Source: Coccinella septempunctata
Lineage: Eukaryota > Arthropoda > Insecta > Coleoptera > Coccinellidae
DNA length: 64,000 bases
Direction of reading: 5' to 3'
Assembly: GCF_907165205.1 (NCBI RefSeq)
Contig: NC_058193.1
Coordinates: 39,344,521 to 39,408,520 of the forward strand
Shown here: positions 34,653 through 45,990 of the stretch, in pieces
How the letters are laid out: every line of letters starts with the position of its first letter
Position numbering within the stretch: position 1 is the stretch's first letter
The notes under the pieces: model-generated
Seen by the model: only the letters and a program-made list of their open reading frames with translations
The model's database searches: none
What the model was told of the DNA's origin: nothing
Made by a program: the position numbers and the translations under genes

Positions 34653-36227
34653 TCTATTGTTCTCTTAATGTAATGAGCTACATTAAAATGAGCGAGGATT
34701 TTTTCGACTCAAGATCGAGAGGGTGCTTCCCCCGGCTGTTTACCGTCTTAGCATCACCGAATACCGAAACTCCCAACAGCTCGCATCCATCAATCACAAC
34801 GTCATATTTGTCGTGTAACATCCGATCGATACACGTCCAGAAGTTCGGCAAAGTCGGCTTTTCCGACCTGGGGAACACACGTCGCGGTCGCAAAAGTGGC
34901 ATCTCGCTTACGGGCGGCCCGCTGGCGCGATAACCCCCTGGGGGAAATATTCATACGAAGTTGGCTTTTTCTCCGCCGAATTCTCGCTTATGCGAGATGA
35001 AAGAACCCGGTTTGTGTATACGATATCGGATATGGGTCGGTCGGCAAGGCGAAAAAATAAAAGGGAAAGCGAAAAATTGACGTTGTTAGGGACTTCTATC
35101 CTTCCAGTCTTTGTTTGGCGACGTCGGAAAGAAGTATGGATAATATGGAAAGGGAAGGGGATTGGTGGATTCTTCGAGATTTTCTGTTCGGTATCCGGAA
35201 GACATTCCTGATGGAATATCGAAGGCAAAGGTTCGGAGAATTAGGAAATTAAATTATGAGAGTCGATGTAGCTCCCTTGAGAAGGAAATTAGAAAAGGAC
35301 ATGGGGAAATTCCTTCTGAGAATTACGTATTGTATGATCACTCTGTAAAGAACTGATGAAAATAGGATCAATCGATTAATTATATTCAAGCTGAACGTCT
35401 CATGTTAAATTCAAACTGGAAATACATGCCTTCATTTCCCTCGGTTCATTCCCCCCCTGCCTTTCCCCCCATTCAACGATCTTTGAAGGAAAAGGAATAG
35501 ATGAATATACGACCTCCTTTTCCCTTTTTGACGCAACCATAATAAATCGTCGAACGAATCAATTTTCCAACCAGCGGGCAGTCCACGAAAAACGATCCTT
35601 TAACATTTTCCGTCCGTTCAGGCGAACGACCAAGGTATAAATTGGACCAGTCTCATTTTTCCCGGCATTTCATAAGCCATAGATCAACAACACATCTAGA
35701 GAGGCACATAAATCTTTCTTATCGATAGGAAACAGCAGCCAGAACAGACGATGCACCAAGGAAACCGACAGAGTGGGTAGAAGATGAACGCCCTGGACCG
35801 TGAACGGTTCAACGTGTGTGGAAAAAATTGGAGATGGGACATGGCGCGCTCATCTACCTCATCTTGGGAAGATTGGATCTGGAGAAATTGGTCGACAATT
35901 CACTGAGCTTCAATGTCCGCGACTCAACAACTCAGGCAATTCATTGATATGTGTTCCCAATTATACACTGACTAGTAAAGTTCAGGAAGCTGCCCTAGAT
36001 TCTAGATTTTGAAGGCAGATGTTTCCGCCGCTATGTCTGATGAACTCCAGCATTTCGTCCAAAGCATTTTCTGCCTCGGCTTGCAATGGCGAAACATTTT
36101 GTCACCAGATGATTCGGAGCCGGCTTCTAATACTCATACGTCTGTCTCTTTCGTAGTTTTTGGACCATCCCTATACCATTTAATAGTAGTTCTTCTAAGG
36201 ATGAGTGGGACGGTTGCCTTTCCCTGT
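34653..36227. other. intron sequence, no gene recognised
   Basis: A GC- and CpG-rich block at 34,700-35,060 has frames open on both strands up to 106 codons, without known domains. The remainder is AT-rich. Confidence 0.45.
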
Positions 36228-36325
36228 AGTAGCTTCAGAAATGGATTAGGCAGAATAAGGAAGGAGAGGTTACAGTGCTCTTATCACCTGCCTTATTTAA
36301 TCCTGATCTTGTATATTAGGATTAT
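36228..36325 (+). pseudogene. LINE reverse-transcriptase scrap, inverted partner
   Basis: Read on the + strand it gives LQKWIRQNKEGEV, then LLSPALFNPDLVY and a stop. It is the inverted counterpart of 33,745-33,835, with small differences including three extra codons near the middle. Confidence 0.55.
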
Positions 36326-36785
36326 TCATATTCTCGTTTCTTCATTCGAGATCGGGGAAAAAATGAACTCACTCCCCGTGAACTCTGTTCTTTAGACCGA
36401 CAGTCTCACGAGGTTTTCGCTTCAACGGAATCCCCAAACCTAACTATGTGTCGCATCGATTTTCCGCATACGACATAAATTCCAGCGGCTCCGCAGCGAA
36501 ACCCTTTTCATTAGCGGCAGCGTATATAGGCCCCCAGGGGCCAATATCAAATTTGTCAGCCAATATATCCACGCTTCCTTTTCCAGAGGCGAATCCTTTT
36601 CTCGTCCACCGGAATGTAAGTGGTTGGTTTCGTGCTTTCGGTCTACACTTCCAGTGACTTTGTAATCATTTCAGACCATGATATTTTCGACTTTTCTTCC
36701 TCTAAAACGCCGTGGGGAACGATGCTTTCGATTTTTGAGCGCCCTCTCTTTTTTGGGTCTCTAAGAAGTTTTCTAGATATTCAGA
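36326..36785. other. intron sequence, no gene seen
   Basis: Unique sequence up to the mariner end. ATGTAAGTGG at 36,610 resembles a donor site but has no supported exon before it. Confidence 0.45.
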
Positions 36786-37219
36786 TACAAGGATGTATTG
36801 ATGTCTAGTTCGCCTAGATTAGTTCCATGCCTAAAAAAAATATATTGCGTTACCATAGCAACGAACAATAACTCATTGGAAGTGTCAGTTTGAAGTTTGA
36901 GGTCAAAAAAGTAAACCAGAGTTACGCAGTAAATTGAAAGAAAGAAGAGGTCCACCGAAATTGTAAAAATCAAAAATTGGAGTATCGAGCCTTCATCAGG
37001 TACCTGTATTCTAAAAGGTTAAGAGGTAAGCAGTTTAACGGAGATATGCTTGATATCCTTGGTGGTCAATGTCCTTCGTATTTCCCTTATTCACCAGATT
37101 TGGCTCCATGCGACTAAATGTATCCAATTAAGAGGAGAATATGTTGAGTAATGACATTTTTGACATTGGTATTTTGTTTGGTCGTATAGTAGGCTGAGAA
37201 TTTTTCAATATATCCCCGA
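36786..37219 (+). mobile_element. mariner copy 4, internally deleted (MITE-like, ~434 bp)
   Basis: Both ends are present: TACAAGGATGTATTGA at 36,786 and the degraded inverse TCAATATATCCCCGA ending near 37,219. The 5' leader and about 100 bases of transposase coding are kept up to GTCAATGTCCTTCGTA. The sequence then jumps to the segment for SPDLAPCD (37,081), and again to the segment for IQLRGEYVE (37,120). Two internal deletions thus remove almost all of the enzyme while keeping the ends. Confidence 0.9.
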
Positions 37220-39085
37220 AGGAGTTGTATCCAAGGAAGCCAAAACCGAAATACTGATTATTTCAATGAAATTTACAATAGAACCTCTGAATTTTCTGGT
37301 CAAAATAAGCAAGAGGTGTGACCTATTTGCTCTTCCGTGTAAAAATCAGGATCCAATTGAAAATATAGGCTCTGTATTCAGCATTGCTCAGGCTTCTACA
37401 TCAAAATGAAAAATCCTTTTTGAAAATCTCGAATTCTCGTTCTTACTTGCTTTGGCAGGCCAAGCTTTTGCTCTGCCTATAAGCGATTTATGGTCACGCA
37501 GTGTCTGTGATAATATCCAATCTACCTTCTACAGCACTTTTGAATGACCTCAATCGAATTACGTAGTGAGTTCACAAAATGATAGTAAGAATGATTTCAA
37601 AGCAGAACTCGAGAGAACAACGAGATGCTATCAAAGTATAAATGGTTTGACCATCCCCTTCCACTCTTTTTCACAGTCAGAGCCGACTTTCATTATGTTG
37701 ACCATTCAACCTTTTTGATAAAACTACCAGAGGAAGAAATCGTCCCCTCTTAACTCACCTTGCAAAGGAAAATTGGAAAAATATGGATTTTACACCTCCC
37801 CCTTTTCCTCCTTTCGTGTAAGAGAACCTCATGAAGACATCCCAAATCCATCCCCCGCAAAATGAACTTTTTCGTGCCATCTCTAACCGGGAAAACGGCC
37901 GGAAAAACCCGTACGCGCCGCAATTTGTCAACTTCGTCCCTAATTTTCTCGGATACCGGGAGAGAGCTCCCCCCCGACCCGACCCGCCACCAACAGAACT
38001 TTCTCGCGTTCTCGTAAGGGCGCGAAACCGCCCGGAAGCCCGGGGGCGGGCAAAAACCCTTCGGTTAAGCCACGTTTACGCGTCTCTTATCTCCGCTTAG
38101 CAGGGGAAAGAATGCGTCCATGTGTGTAACGAAGTTGGTCTCCGGATGGAGTTATGCGAGACATGCGGGAGGATGATACCCCCACTGGGGGGGATTTAGG
38201 GCGACGTGTCAACGCAAACTTTACGACTGGTTATCAAAATTATATTTGTATCGCGTCGGGCCACGAGGCCGGATGATGTGGAGGTCAGATTTATGTTGGT
38301 TGCACAGGACGGGAGGGTTTTAGTACTATGTATGAATTCTCTCTGTTGTGAGGCCAATGGAATATCACATATTCGATGGAGTGAAGGGTGGACAGATGGC
38401 TGAGGATCGCAATGGTATACAAGCATCGAAAACACACTCAAATTCCCAGAAATACCATTGAATTTTACACAGATAGTTGGAAGATCACGATACCATTTGA
38501 CGCTGAGTATTCGGAGCATTCATGAACTGCTCACTGTCTTTAGGAGCCTTCAGAAGCACTTTTCATGAAGAAGGTGCAATTAAAATATGGGTTCACATAT
38601 ACCTAAGGATAAACTATCAATGAAGTTGTAACGTAGTTATCTCGGAGAAAACTTATCTCGAGCGCCAGCTATTCTTTTCACTAGAAAGAATAGCAAACCT
38701 ACCAGAGTAGCTGCTAGTCGGAGACAGAGTTCGCTGTTATCTAGGGTGGTAGCGATAACGAAGTAGTCAAAAGCAAATTATGTACCAGTTTATTCACACC
38801 TTCCGAAACTGATTATATATACAACGGAAATATGTGTAGGTATGAAATATGAGCGAATCGATCAGCAAACATACATTCGGGAAATTCTATCCGATCACGA
38901 GCACTTCATAAAGTTTATACCAGGTTGTTCAATAAAATGCGCCAACCAGAACTGACGAAATGGATACTATGGATGACCTCGCGAAGTGAAAGGACTTGCT
39001 AAACGGTATCGGGATGTAATTAATTGTATTTCTCCAGAACTGAAAGAAACACAACCAGGGCAGATCTACTCGAGACTTTTATTCG
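37220..39085. other. intron sequence, no gene seen
   Basis: A GC-rich block at 37,840-38,190 contains an 89-codon + frame without a known domain. A short hairpin (TATTCTTTTCACTAGAAAGAATA) lies near 38,670. Confidence 0.45.
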
Positions 39086-39300
39086 CTACCCCAAGGGCTA
39101 ACGCTCCATGACTGATAGCGAAGAAAAGGTCTGTTTTGAGCGCAAGTACATGATTTCACTGACGACGAGCGGTATCTCTTATTTTCTACCCCAAGGGCTT
39201 ACGCACCATGACTGATAGAAAAGAAGAGATTCCGATTTCAACAATGTTGGGGTTGACGGGACTTTCTCCTCACTACCCCAAGGGCTAACGCACCCATGTT
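39086..39300 (+). repeat. three spaced copies of a ~30 bp motif
   Basis: CTACCCCAAGGGCTAACGC occurs at 39,086 and 39,273, with a one-base variant at 39,186. The first two copies continue as CCATGACTGATAG. Spacing is 100 and 87 bases, and intervening sequence is not obviously repeated. Confidence 0.8.
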
Positions 39301-40242
39301 GCCTGCTTTTATAGGCAAATTGCAGAGAATACTTATTCTTAATCAATTCTCGGTATTTGGTAGAAACTACTTTCCTAACGTCTACCTAATATCAGTGCAC
39401 CCCATTATTCCATTTTTACCGCCAAAACCTCTATCCTCTCGCTCGAATGGACCAAAAGCCCAGATACGGCCGAATATAGACCGAAATTTATAGGAGACCG
39501 CCGACGAGGCGTTTATCCGCCGACGACATACGCTGTTTATCAACAAAAGTGGTACCGGATACTTCTTCTTACGGCCGATTTTGTGAATACGTTTCATCCA
39601 CTGGAAGGGGGTCAGTGGCGCGGAAGCAATTTCGGAAGTATGCGAGCGTGCTGGGGCCCGGGCCGAATTGAAATTAACTGCGGGGAGAACCTCTCGTGTG
39701 GAGATAATGGCCGAATAAATCCCGGGTGTGACCGGAGGAAGGAAGTTTCGGAAAAGTGTCGAAGAAGAAAGGTTTTCTGGGCTCTTTTGTGATTTAGGGC
39801 CGTCTTGGCGGATGGAGTTGGAATTCGCGATGTATTCGATTTGGAATTGTAGCGGAGGATCCTATATTTGAGATTGATATCGTAATCACCTTATATCCTT
39901 GAGTTCTGATGATCCTCTGCGACTGAGAGGGCTCCAAGGACTGTAGTCCTGTACCTCTTACGAACTCATGGTCCGAGATTTCCTGACACTGGACCTAAAC
40001 AGCGAGGCATTAGGAGATTACGCTGAAGTTACTTAGATGTATCATGCTTTTGACCTCAAAATATGCATTGCTCAATCTCGTCTCATTAGTGGATTGCTGT
40101 GGCCAAAACCTGGCAGATTTCGACACAGTGCTTCTTGATCAGTTTTAGGTGTGCCTCCCTTTTCCTCAAAAAGTGTAAGGATGTAAAAAGTATGGCCTTT
40201 TTCCCAGGTGATATATTGGGTTCCTCGTTTCCAATAATTCAT
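39301..40242. other. intron sequence, no gene seen
   Basis: GC-richer at 39,400-39,800 with a 69-codon + frame; no domain recognised. Confidence 0.45.
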
Positions 40243-40934
40243 TCATTCATTGCTGTATTCCGTTACCGAGAATAAATTTACAAAGAGACTTAAAAATCTA
40301 TTGGTGCGATCAAACTTATAGTTTCTTAGGGCTACTTGCTACTGTGTGTCCTCCTGTTACTGAATAGACCCAACCGTGATCTACAGATCCTTCCACACTC
40401 TGGGCATGGATAGTCACCAACCAGATCTGGCCGCCGCTGTATTCTTCTCGAGTCTCCATTATAACTGTGGACCAAAGACCTCCACAGTGATCTGTCTAAC
40501 GCTAGTTGTTCCCAGTTATGATTGGCATTAACTGATTTCAGGGATTTATGCAGTATGTCCTTAAACCGCTTATACTTGCCACCTGGTTCTCGAGCTCTCA
40601 CTGTGAATTGGCCGAACAGAGCTATTTTCGGAGTCTTGTGTCTTGCATCCTCAGAATGTGGCCGCTCCATCTGAGTCGGGCCCTCGTTGCTTGAATCTCT
40701 ATCTTGCGTTGCAAGACTTCTGCATTTGAAACTTTGTGGAACCATCTGATGTGCATCATTTGTCTTAGATGACGTTGTTGCGTTTGTTCAAGTTGTTTAA
40801 TGTGTCGCCTGTAGGGCTTCCAGCTTTCGCTTCCGTAAAGAGGTGGTCGGAGGACCACTGCTTTGTAAACAGCTCTCTTGGTCTTCAGATTGAGGTCGTG
40901 ATTTTCAAACAGTCTGTCCTTTAGCTTCCAGAAT
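40243..40934 (-). mobile_element. LINE family, copy c (5'-truncated)
   Basis: The 3' end at about 40,243 carries a clear tail of TGAA repeats (rc of TTCATTCATTCATTG). The 3' UTR matches copies a and e. The 5' truncation is at about 40,934, in the block encoding KLKD.LF. Confidence 0.88.
40330..40930 (-). pseudogene. LINE ORF C-terminal region (copy c)
   Basis: Two frames (40,858-40,622 and 40,745-40,332) join across a frameshift near 40,700. The first has LYGSESWKPYRRHIKQLEQT and RQMMHIRWFHKVSNAEVLQR. The second has KRFKDILHKSLKSVNANHNW and DYPCPECGRICRSRLGLF. In the terminal zinc finger, the His after GLFS is replaced by Asn, which would remove one metal ligand. The reverse-transcriptase active site is not included. 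Confidence 0.85.
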
Positions 40935-42157
40935 GCACTCCAACTGTCTTATGAAGATAGGAGTGCGTTACTATCTTTTCGAAGGAGGTCAAGCGCCTTG
41001 CCTTGTTAGGCTTTTCATCTACGGCTTCTCCGTGTACCCTTTCTTCACATTCATTCTGGCATGTCGCCTTTGTCTGACTACTTCAAGGCTGCCGTCCTTG
41101 AAACTTCCATCAGCGAATCCGTAACGCTCCAAAACCCCCAGACAACGAAAAACAACCACAATCCCCTCTCAGATCGGGATGCAGATCGAATCTTCGGGCT
41201 GCACGCGACAGAGCACTCGGAAATAATTACGAAACGACATCGCCCACGATCGCTGATATCGCATGCCGTCTCTAGAAAGACGTCCGTAGCATCGATCTCC
41301 ATCGAAAAACCATTTACATCACAAAGAGTCCTAGGCCTCCAAACAAAGACGGTCCCGATATCATATCCCGGCCACGGGAAAACCCATCCCGATGATATTA
41401 ATTGAGTTCCGGGTGAAGGATGTGCGCGTCATCGGAAGACGAAAAAATTTTGCGTATTGTGTTATCGGACAAAGGGGCGGGCATTTAATGGAGCTATCGG
41501 GCTTTCTTACGCTGACGCTTCGGATGGTCTTCTTCAGTCGAGACGCAGCGACGCGGAGTTATGGAGCAATTAGGGAATTCTCCGGGTTGTATTGAATGTC
41601 TTTGCGAGATATGAGGGAGATGTGAATGGAAATGGGTCGTTAGGATGGCGTCAACTAGGCCGACAACAGGATCAATCGGGGATTCGCTCAGCATCGCTTT
41701 AGCAGAGCATGCATTATTGCTCTTCTCATACTAGTTTCTCTGGAATATCGTTAAGATCTTTCCTCCCACAAAGTACTACAGAACTTCGCTTTTTAACCAT
41801 CTTCAGCATGAATTTATAACTTGGGAACCGATTTAATTTTACTCAGGAAGGAATACTCTTTATGGTCAGTATTCCTAGGGGAGGAGAGAATGCGTTATTT
41901 TCTTGAAGCTGTCTCAAAAATAGGAGTTGGAGAGGGAGTTGTTTGGTTATCTCCAACGACTGTATTGATAAAGATCTTCCACATTAATCGATGTTTTGAA
42001 GAAAGTAAGTCATTCATAAGATGTGAACAGGCCTGAATTTCGTCAGTTCACCAAGCAACCCTTGCATTATTGGCCACAGACTTCCAAGTCTGTTGGTCGT
42101 GGTGACTAGATGATCTGTTCCCTGTTTTTAATACTGAATTCCACTGTGTTCTGCAGA
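40935..42157. other. intron sequence, no gene recognised
   Basis: A GC-rich block at 41,050-41,650 holds a 114-codon + frame and an opposing 74-codon frame, neither recognised. GAAGAAAGTAAGTC at 41,999 resembles a donor after a 71-codon frame, but no acceptor or homology supports it. Confidence 0.4.
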
Positions 42158-42904
42158 CCTCCATTCATTGCTGAATCTCGTTAGGTACCGAGGATAAATC
42201 TACAAAAAGACTCTTTCTCAGGGCTACTTGCGACTGTGTGCCCTCCTGTGACTGAAGAGACCCAACTGTGACCTACAGATCCTTCCACACTCCCAGCATG
42301 GACAGTCACCAACCAAATCTGGCCTCCGCTGTATTCTTCTCCATTATAACTGTGGACCAAAGACCTCCACTGTGATCTGTCTAACGCTAGTTGTTCCCAG
42401 TTATGATTGGCATTAACTGATTTTAGGTATTGATGCAGTTTATCCTTGAACCGCTCATACTGGCCTCCTGGTTTACGAGCTACCTCTGTAAATTCGCCAT
42501 ACAGAGCTATTCTGGGGAGTCTTCTGTCTTTCATCCTCAGAATATGGCCTCTCCATCTCAGTCTGGCCCTTGTTACTTGAGCCTCAATTGTTATACAACT
42601 CGCGCGCTGCAAGACTTCCGCATTTGAAACTTTGTGGAACCATCTGATGTGCATTATTTGTCTTAGATGACGTTGTTGCGTTTGTTCAAGCTGTTTAATA
42701 TGTCGCCTGTAGGGCGTCCAGCTTTCGCTTCCGTAAAGAAGCTTTGAGAGGACCAAAGCTTTGTAAACAGCTATCTTGGTCTTCAGATTGAGGTCGTGCT
42801 TTTTGAAACATTCTGTCCTTTAGCTTCCAGAATGCCCTTGATGCCAAATTGATACGGTTGTGTAGCTCTAGTAATGCCCTTCTAGAGTTTCATCCTCCAG
42901 GCTG
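42158..42904 (-). mobile_element. LINE family, copy d (5'-truncated)
   Basis: The 3' end at about 42,158 carries a short tail (TTCATTG inverse). Much of the 3' UTR is shortened compared with copies a and c. An internal deletion of about 50 bases near 42,865 precedes the 5' truncation at about 42,904. Confidence 0.86.
42215..42880 (-). pseudogene. LINE ORF C-terminal region (copy d)
   Basis: The 191-codon frame 42,756-42,181 is the longest LINE frame in the window. It reads LLYGSESWTPYRRHIKQLEQ, HIRWFHKVSNAEVLQRASC, RLRWRGHILRMKDRRLPRIA and NANHNWEQLALDRSQWRSL. A frameshift after HSYNGE throws the zinc finger out of frame (its remnant reads VHAGSVEGSVGHSW). The region lies C-terminal to the polymerase active site. 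Confidence 0.85.
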
Positions 42905-42920
42905 AATTAATCTCAAAAAC

Positions 42921-43064
42921 AGAGCGTTTCACACAAAGTTTCCACCATGAGTATCTGGAGAAATGAATGAGATATTCTTCTGAAAATGTGGGTCGTAATG
43001 AATGAATGAAAAAACTTATTCGGTTCCCTACATACTTCTAGTGGACACTTTGTGCGAAACGCCG
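42921..43064. mobile_element. small inverted-repeat element (MITE-like, ~144 bp)
   Basis: GCGTTTCACACAAAGTTTCCAC at 42,924 is inverted at 43,041-43,063 as GTGGACACTTTGTGCGAAACGC, with two mismatches. It lies directly beside the 5' end of LINE copy d. Single copy here. Confidence 0.65.
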
Positions 43065-44056
43065 TGTGCATCTCGTTAGATACGCATAATTTTCATTGGT
43101 TTCGCCTCACGCGGCGCCTGAAAAAAAAATCAACAAACAGAAGAGCTGTCAGAAAGCGAGAGATCATTAACTAACGAATCTAATTGCGGAATCCCGATCC
43201 CGCAGGACTTTGTCGCAGAGAGGGCACATCAGCTCGGAATTAACAACTTGCGGGTTTCCAAAACGTTCACGGTACGATGGACTTTAGAGACTATACACTC
43301 CCGTAATTTCCTCGTTATCTGATACGACTGCAGGATAAGCTCGCTTTTTAGTTACTCAGCGTGATTAGATAAATAAATTCGTGTGCGGTGGGCTTGCCAC
43401 TGGGAAGATGCAATCTCCGGAACGTTGAACAAGCTTCACAGTTACAAAATCTACGAAATATCGTGAAAAATCGATCTCAGAACTTTCATTCTCCGGTAGC
43501 CAGATTGAAGTATTTGACATCATTTCCAACTATACAAATAAAACTAATCTGGGATAAACAGCAAATGAAGGCAAGCGAGCAAATAAAGATGCTACAAAAT
43601 GATGGATGTTTCATTCGATTGAATATTGAATAATACCGACATTGCAGCAGAGTATAAATAATTCCTTGTCGATCCGATGCACAGCGTACACTCTCCAAAA
43701 CAACGTTTTGCCTAATATAATTCCGAATTTTCTGGTACACCTGATCATTATTCACATGTTCGGTATAATGCAATTCAAATTTATCATTAGGACGTTTCAT
43801 GTCGGCCTCTAAACTGTACTGAACAATTCGTTCTATTGGAGTTATTCGTTTATGCAGTTTTATGCATCGTTGGCTTCAAACTGAACATGTTAACCCATTT
43901 ATAGTAGACAATTATGGTAGATCTCGCTGCATTCAGTAAATGGAGGTTCGTGATGTTTTTTGATACGAACTGGCCAGTTTTCCAAAAGATTTTCATGAAA
44001 GTTTTTTCAGTTTCTCGCTGTCAGAAGTCTGGAAAGAGTAAAAGTTGCAATCGTGA
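43065..44056. other. intron sequence, no gene seen
   Basis: Frames of 81-104 codons on both strands around 43,390-43,800 show no domain. Confidence 0.45.
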
Positions 44057-44108
44057 TTTTTACCCGCGCTTTCTACCCGCGCTTTTTACCGGCGCTTTCT
44101 ACCCAGGC
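44057..44108 (+). repeat. minisatellite, 4 units of ~13 bp
   Basis: Four imperfect units of TTTCTACCCGCGC (variants TTTTTACCGGCGC and TTTCTACCCAGGC). Confidence 0.85.
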
Positions 44109-45239
44109 ATCGTGATAAACTCCTGTTGTTGTAATGACAACCTGTAGCCCTGTATAGTGAATAATGGAGTTGAATAAGGGTATAAATAGTTCATTCATAG
44201 AAAAATTCGTGGATTAATCTTTTCCAACACCTCCATCTATGTCTCGCACTCGGCGCTCATCTCAATTCAACAACAACAATCAGCAAATATAGTATACTCC
44301 ACACAAAGTCTAATCGTTTAACGTTGTTCCAATTCTGCCAACTCCCCCAGTGCTCTCTCATTATACCGGCTATATTTAATAAAGTATTCCGAACTCGGCT
44401 TCTGAATATAGCTCATTAGTTCAGGGTTCAATTGCTATTCATCCGAACTTTGGAAAATCAAGTTATGTACACACTTCTACGAAATTCGCAAATTTAATAG
44501 CGGCGCGAAGATCTAAACTGGCGGAGCGGGGCGAGCGGTGGGGGGCAGGGAGTTATAGACGGGTTAGAAAAGGGTTGAAAAAACCGGTTCAACTTGGCAG
44601 AACCGGAGTTTGGAGGCGGCCAACCAGTGCGCGAATACACTAATTCGGATAACTTGTTGTCGACTGGAAAGGGGGTGAAAGGATATTGAAAAAAAATTAA
44701 CTCAATGGGGAATTTTCCGCGCAAACGAACCCTTCAGATCTGGGGGTAGAAATTAGATGGAGAAAGATGGAACCACTAGAGAGTTATTGGCGCGAAAATG
44801 TTGGATGCTGAAAATATAGTGTGTTTTGACATCTCTTAACGGAATAAACTTCGAGTACCAACAATGGCAATACCAACTACTCGTTTATCTTGTAAAAATG
44901 TGATTTACAGTCAAGACAATGCAAAATATTCGATTTGGATCTCAATAACCGTTAGAAATTGGTTCAGTAAGAATTCAGATCGTCGTGTACTCAATACGTA
45001 TATTACAGTTAATTCGATTTCCTCTATCGTTAGCAGGCTAAACAGATTATAAAGGTTTCACTCCACCCATCTGCAAGGCTTTGTAATCATATTCGCGCTT
45101 CTGCAAACATAATGACGTTAAATACGTATATTTCTCGCCCAACCCCTCTCCTATTTATATGATATCCTATCAGGATAGCTTCGGCATTGAGTATTGAGGA
45201 ATACTTCGACAGAGAGTCGTGAAAATTGTCTATGGAAGA
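44109..45239. other. intron sequence, no gene seen
   Basis: GC-richer at about 44,500-44,680. The 62-codon + frame at 44,864 begins with a true ATG but is not recognisable. Confidence 0.45.
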
Positions 45240-45990
45240 AGATCTACAATGATTTTTCTGGGAGATGAGTTGACCTTCGAAACATCCCTAAAATGATGGG
45301 GTCAGTTAAAAATTCCTCACGACTGAACGGTTGCACTGATATGAATGAAATTCTCAGATTTATTACTAGAAAAGTTGCTCTTCCAGAATATGTATCACTT
45401 TTGGATGTACGATAATTTTCCTGGAAGATTAATCTACTCGAAAGATGACCTTCCAAAAATTTCCAAAAAGTTGGGTTCAGTTAAAACTTCCTCAAGACCG
45501 AACGGTTGTGCCGAAATGGATGAAATTCTCAGATTTATTACTAGAAGAGTTGATCTTTCAGAATATGTATCACGTTTAGATCTACGATAATTTTCCTGGA
45601 AGATTAATCTACTCGAAAGATGACCTTCGAAAAATTCCCAAAAAGATGGGTTCAGTTAAAACTTCCTCAAGACCGAACGGTTGTGCCGAAATGGATGAAA
45701 TTCTCAGATTTATTACTAGAAAAGTTGCTCTTTCAGAATATGTATAACGTTTAAATCTACGATAATTTTCCTGGAAGATTAATCTACTCGAAAGATGACT
45801 TTCGAAAAATTCTCAAAAAGTTTGGTTCAGTTAAAACTTCCTCAAGACCGAACGGTTAAGCCGAAATGGATGAAATTCTCAGATTTATTACTAGAAGAGT
45901 TGCTCTTTCAAAATATGTATCACGTTTAGATCTACGATAAGTTTCCTGGAAGATAATCGACTCGAAAGATGACCCCAAAAAGATTGGGTC
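45240..45990 (+). repeat. 174-175 bp satellite, array 3 (~4.3 units)
   Basis: TGAAATTCTC recurs at 45,346, 45,521, 45,696 and 45,871, each 175 bases apart. The final unit carries ATCGACTCGAAAGATGAC, as in the terminal units of arrays 1 and 2, while internal units have ATCTACTCG. Frames open on both strands are by-products of the period. Confidence 0.92.

Noticed and set aside
39086..39300. CRISPR-like spaced repeats
   Set aside because: Only three copies, unequal spacing, eukaryotic context.
41821..42003. Exon ending in GAAGAAAGTAAGT
   Set aside because: Donor-like end but no acceptor, no known protein, and one of several chance GTAAGT occurrences.
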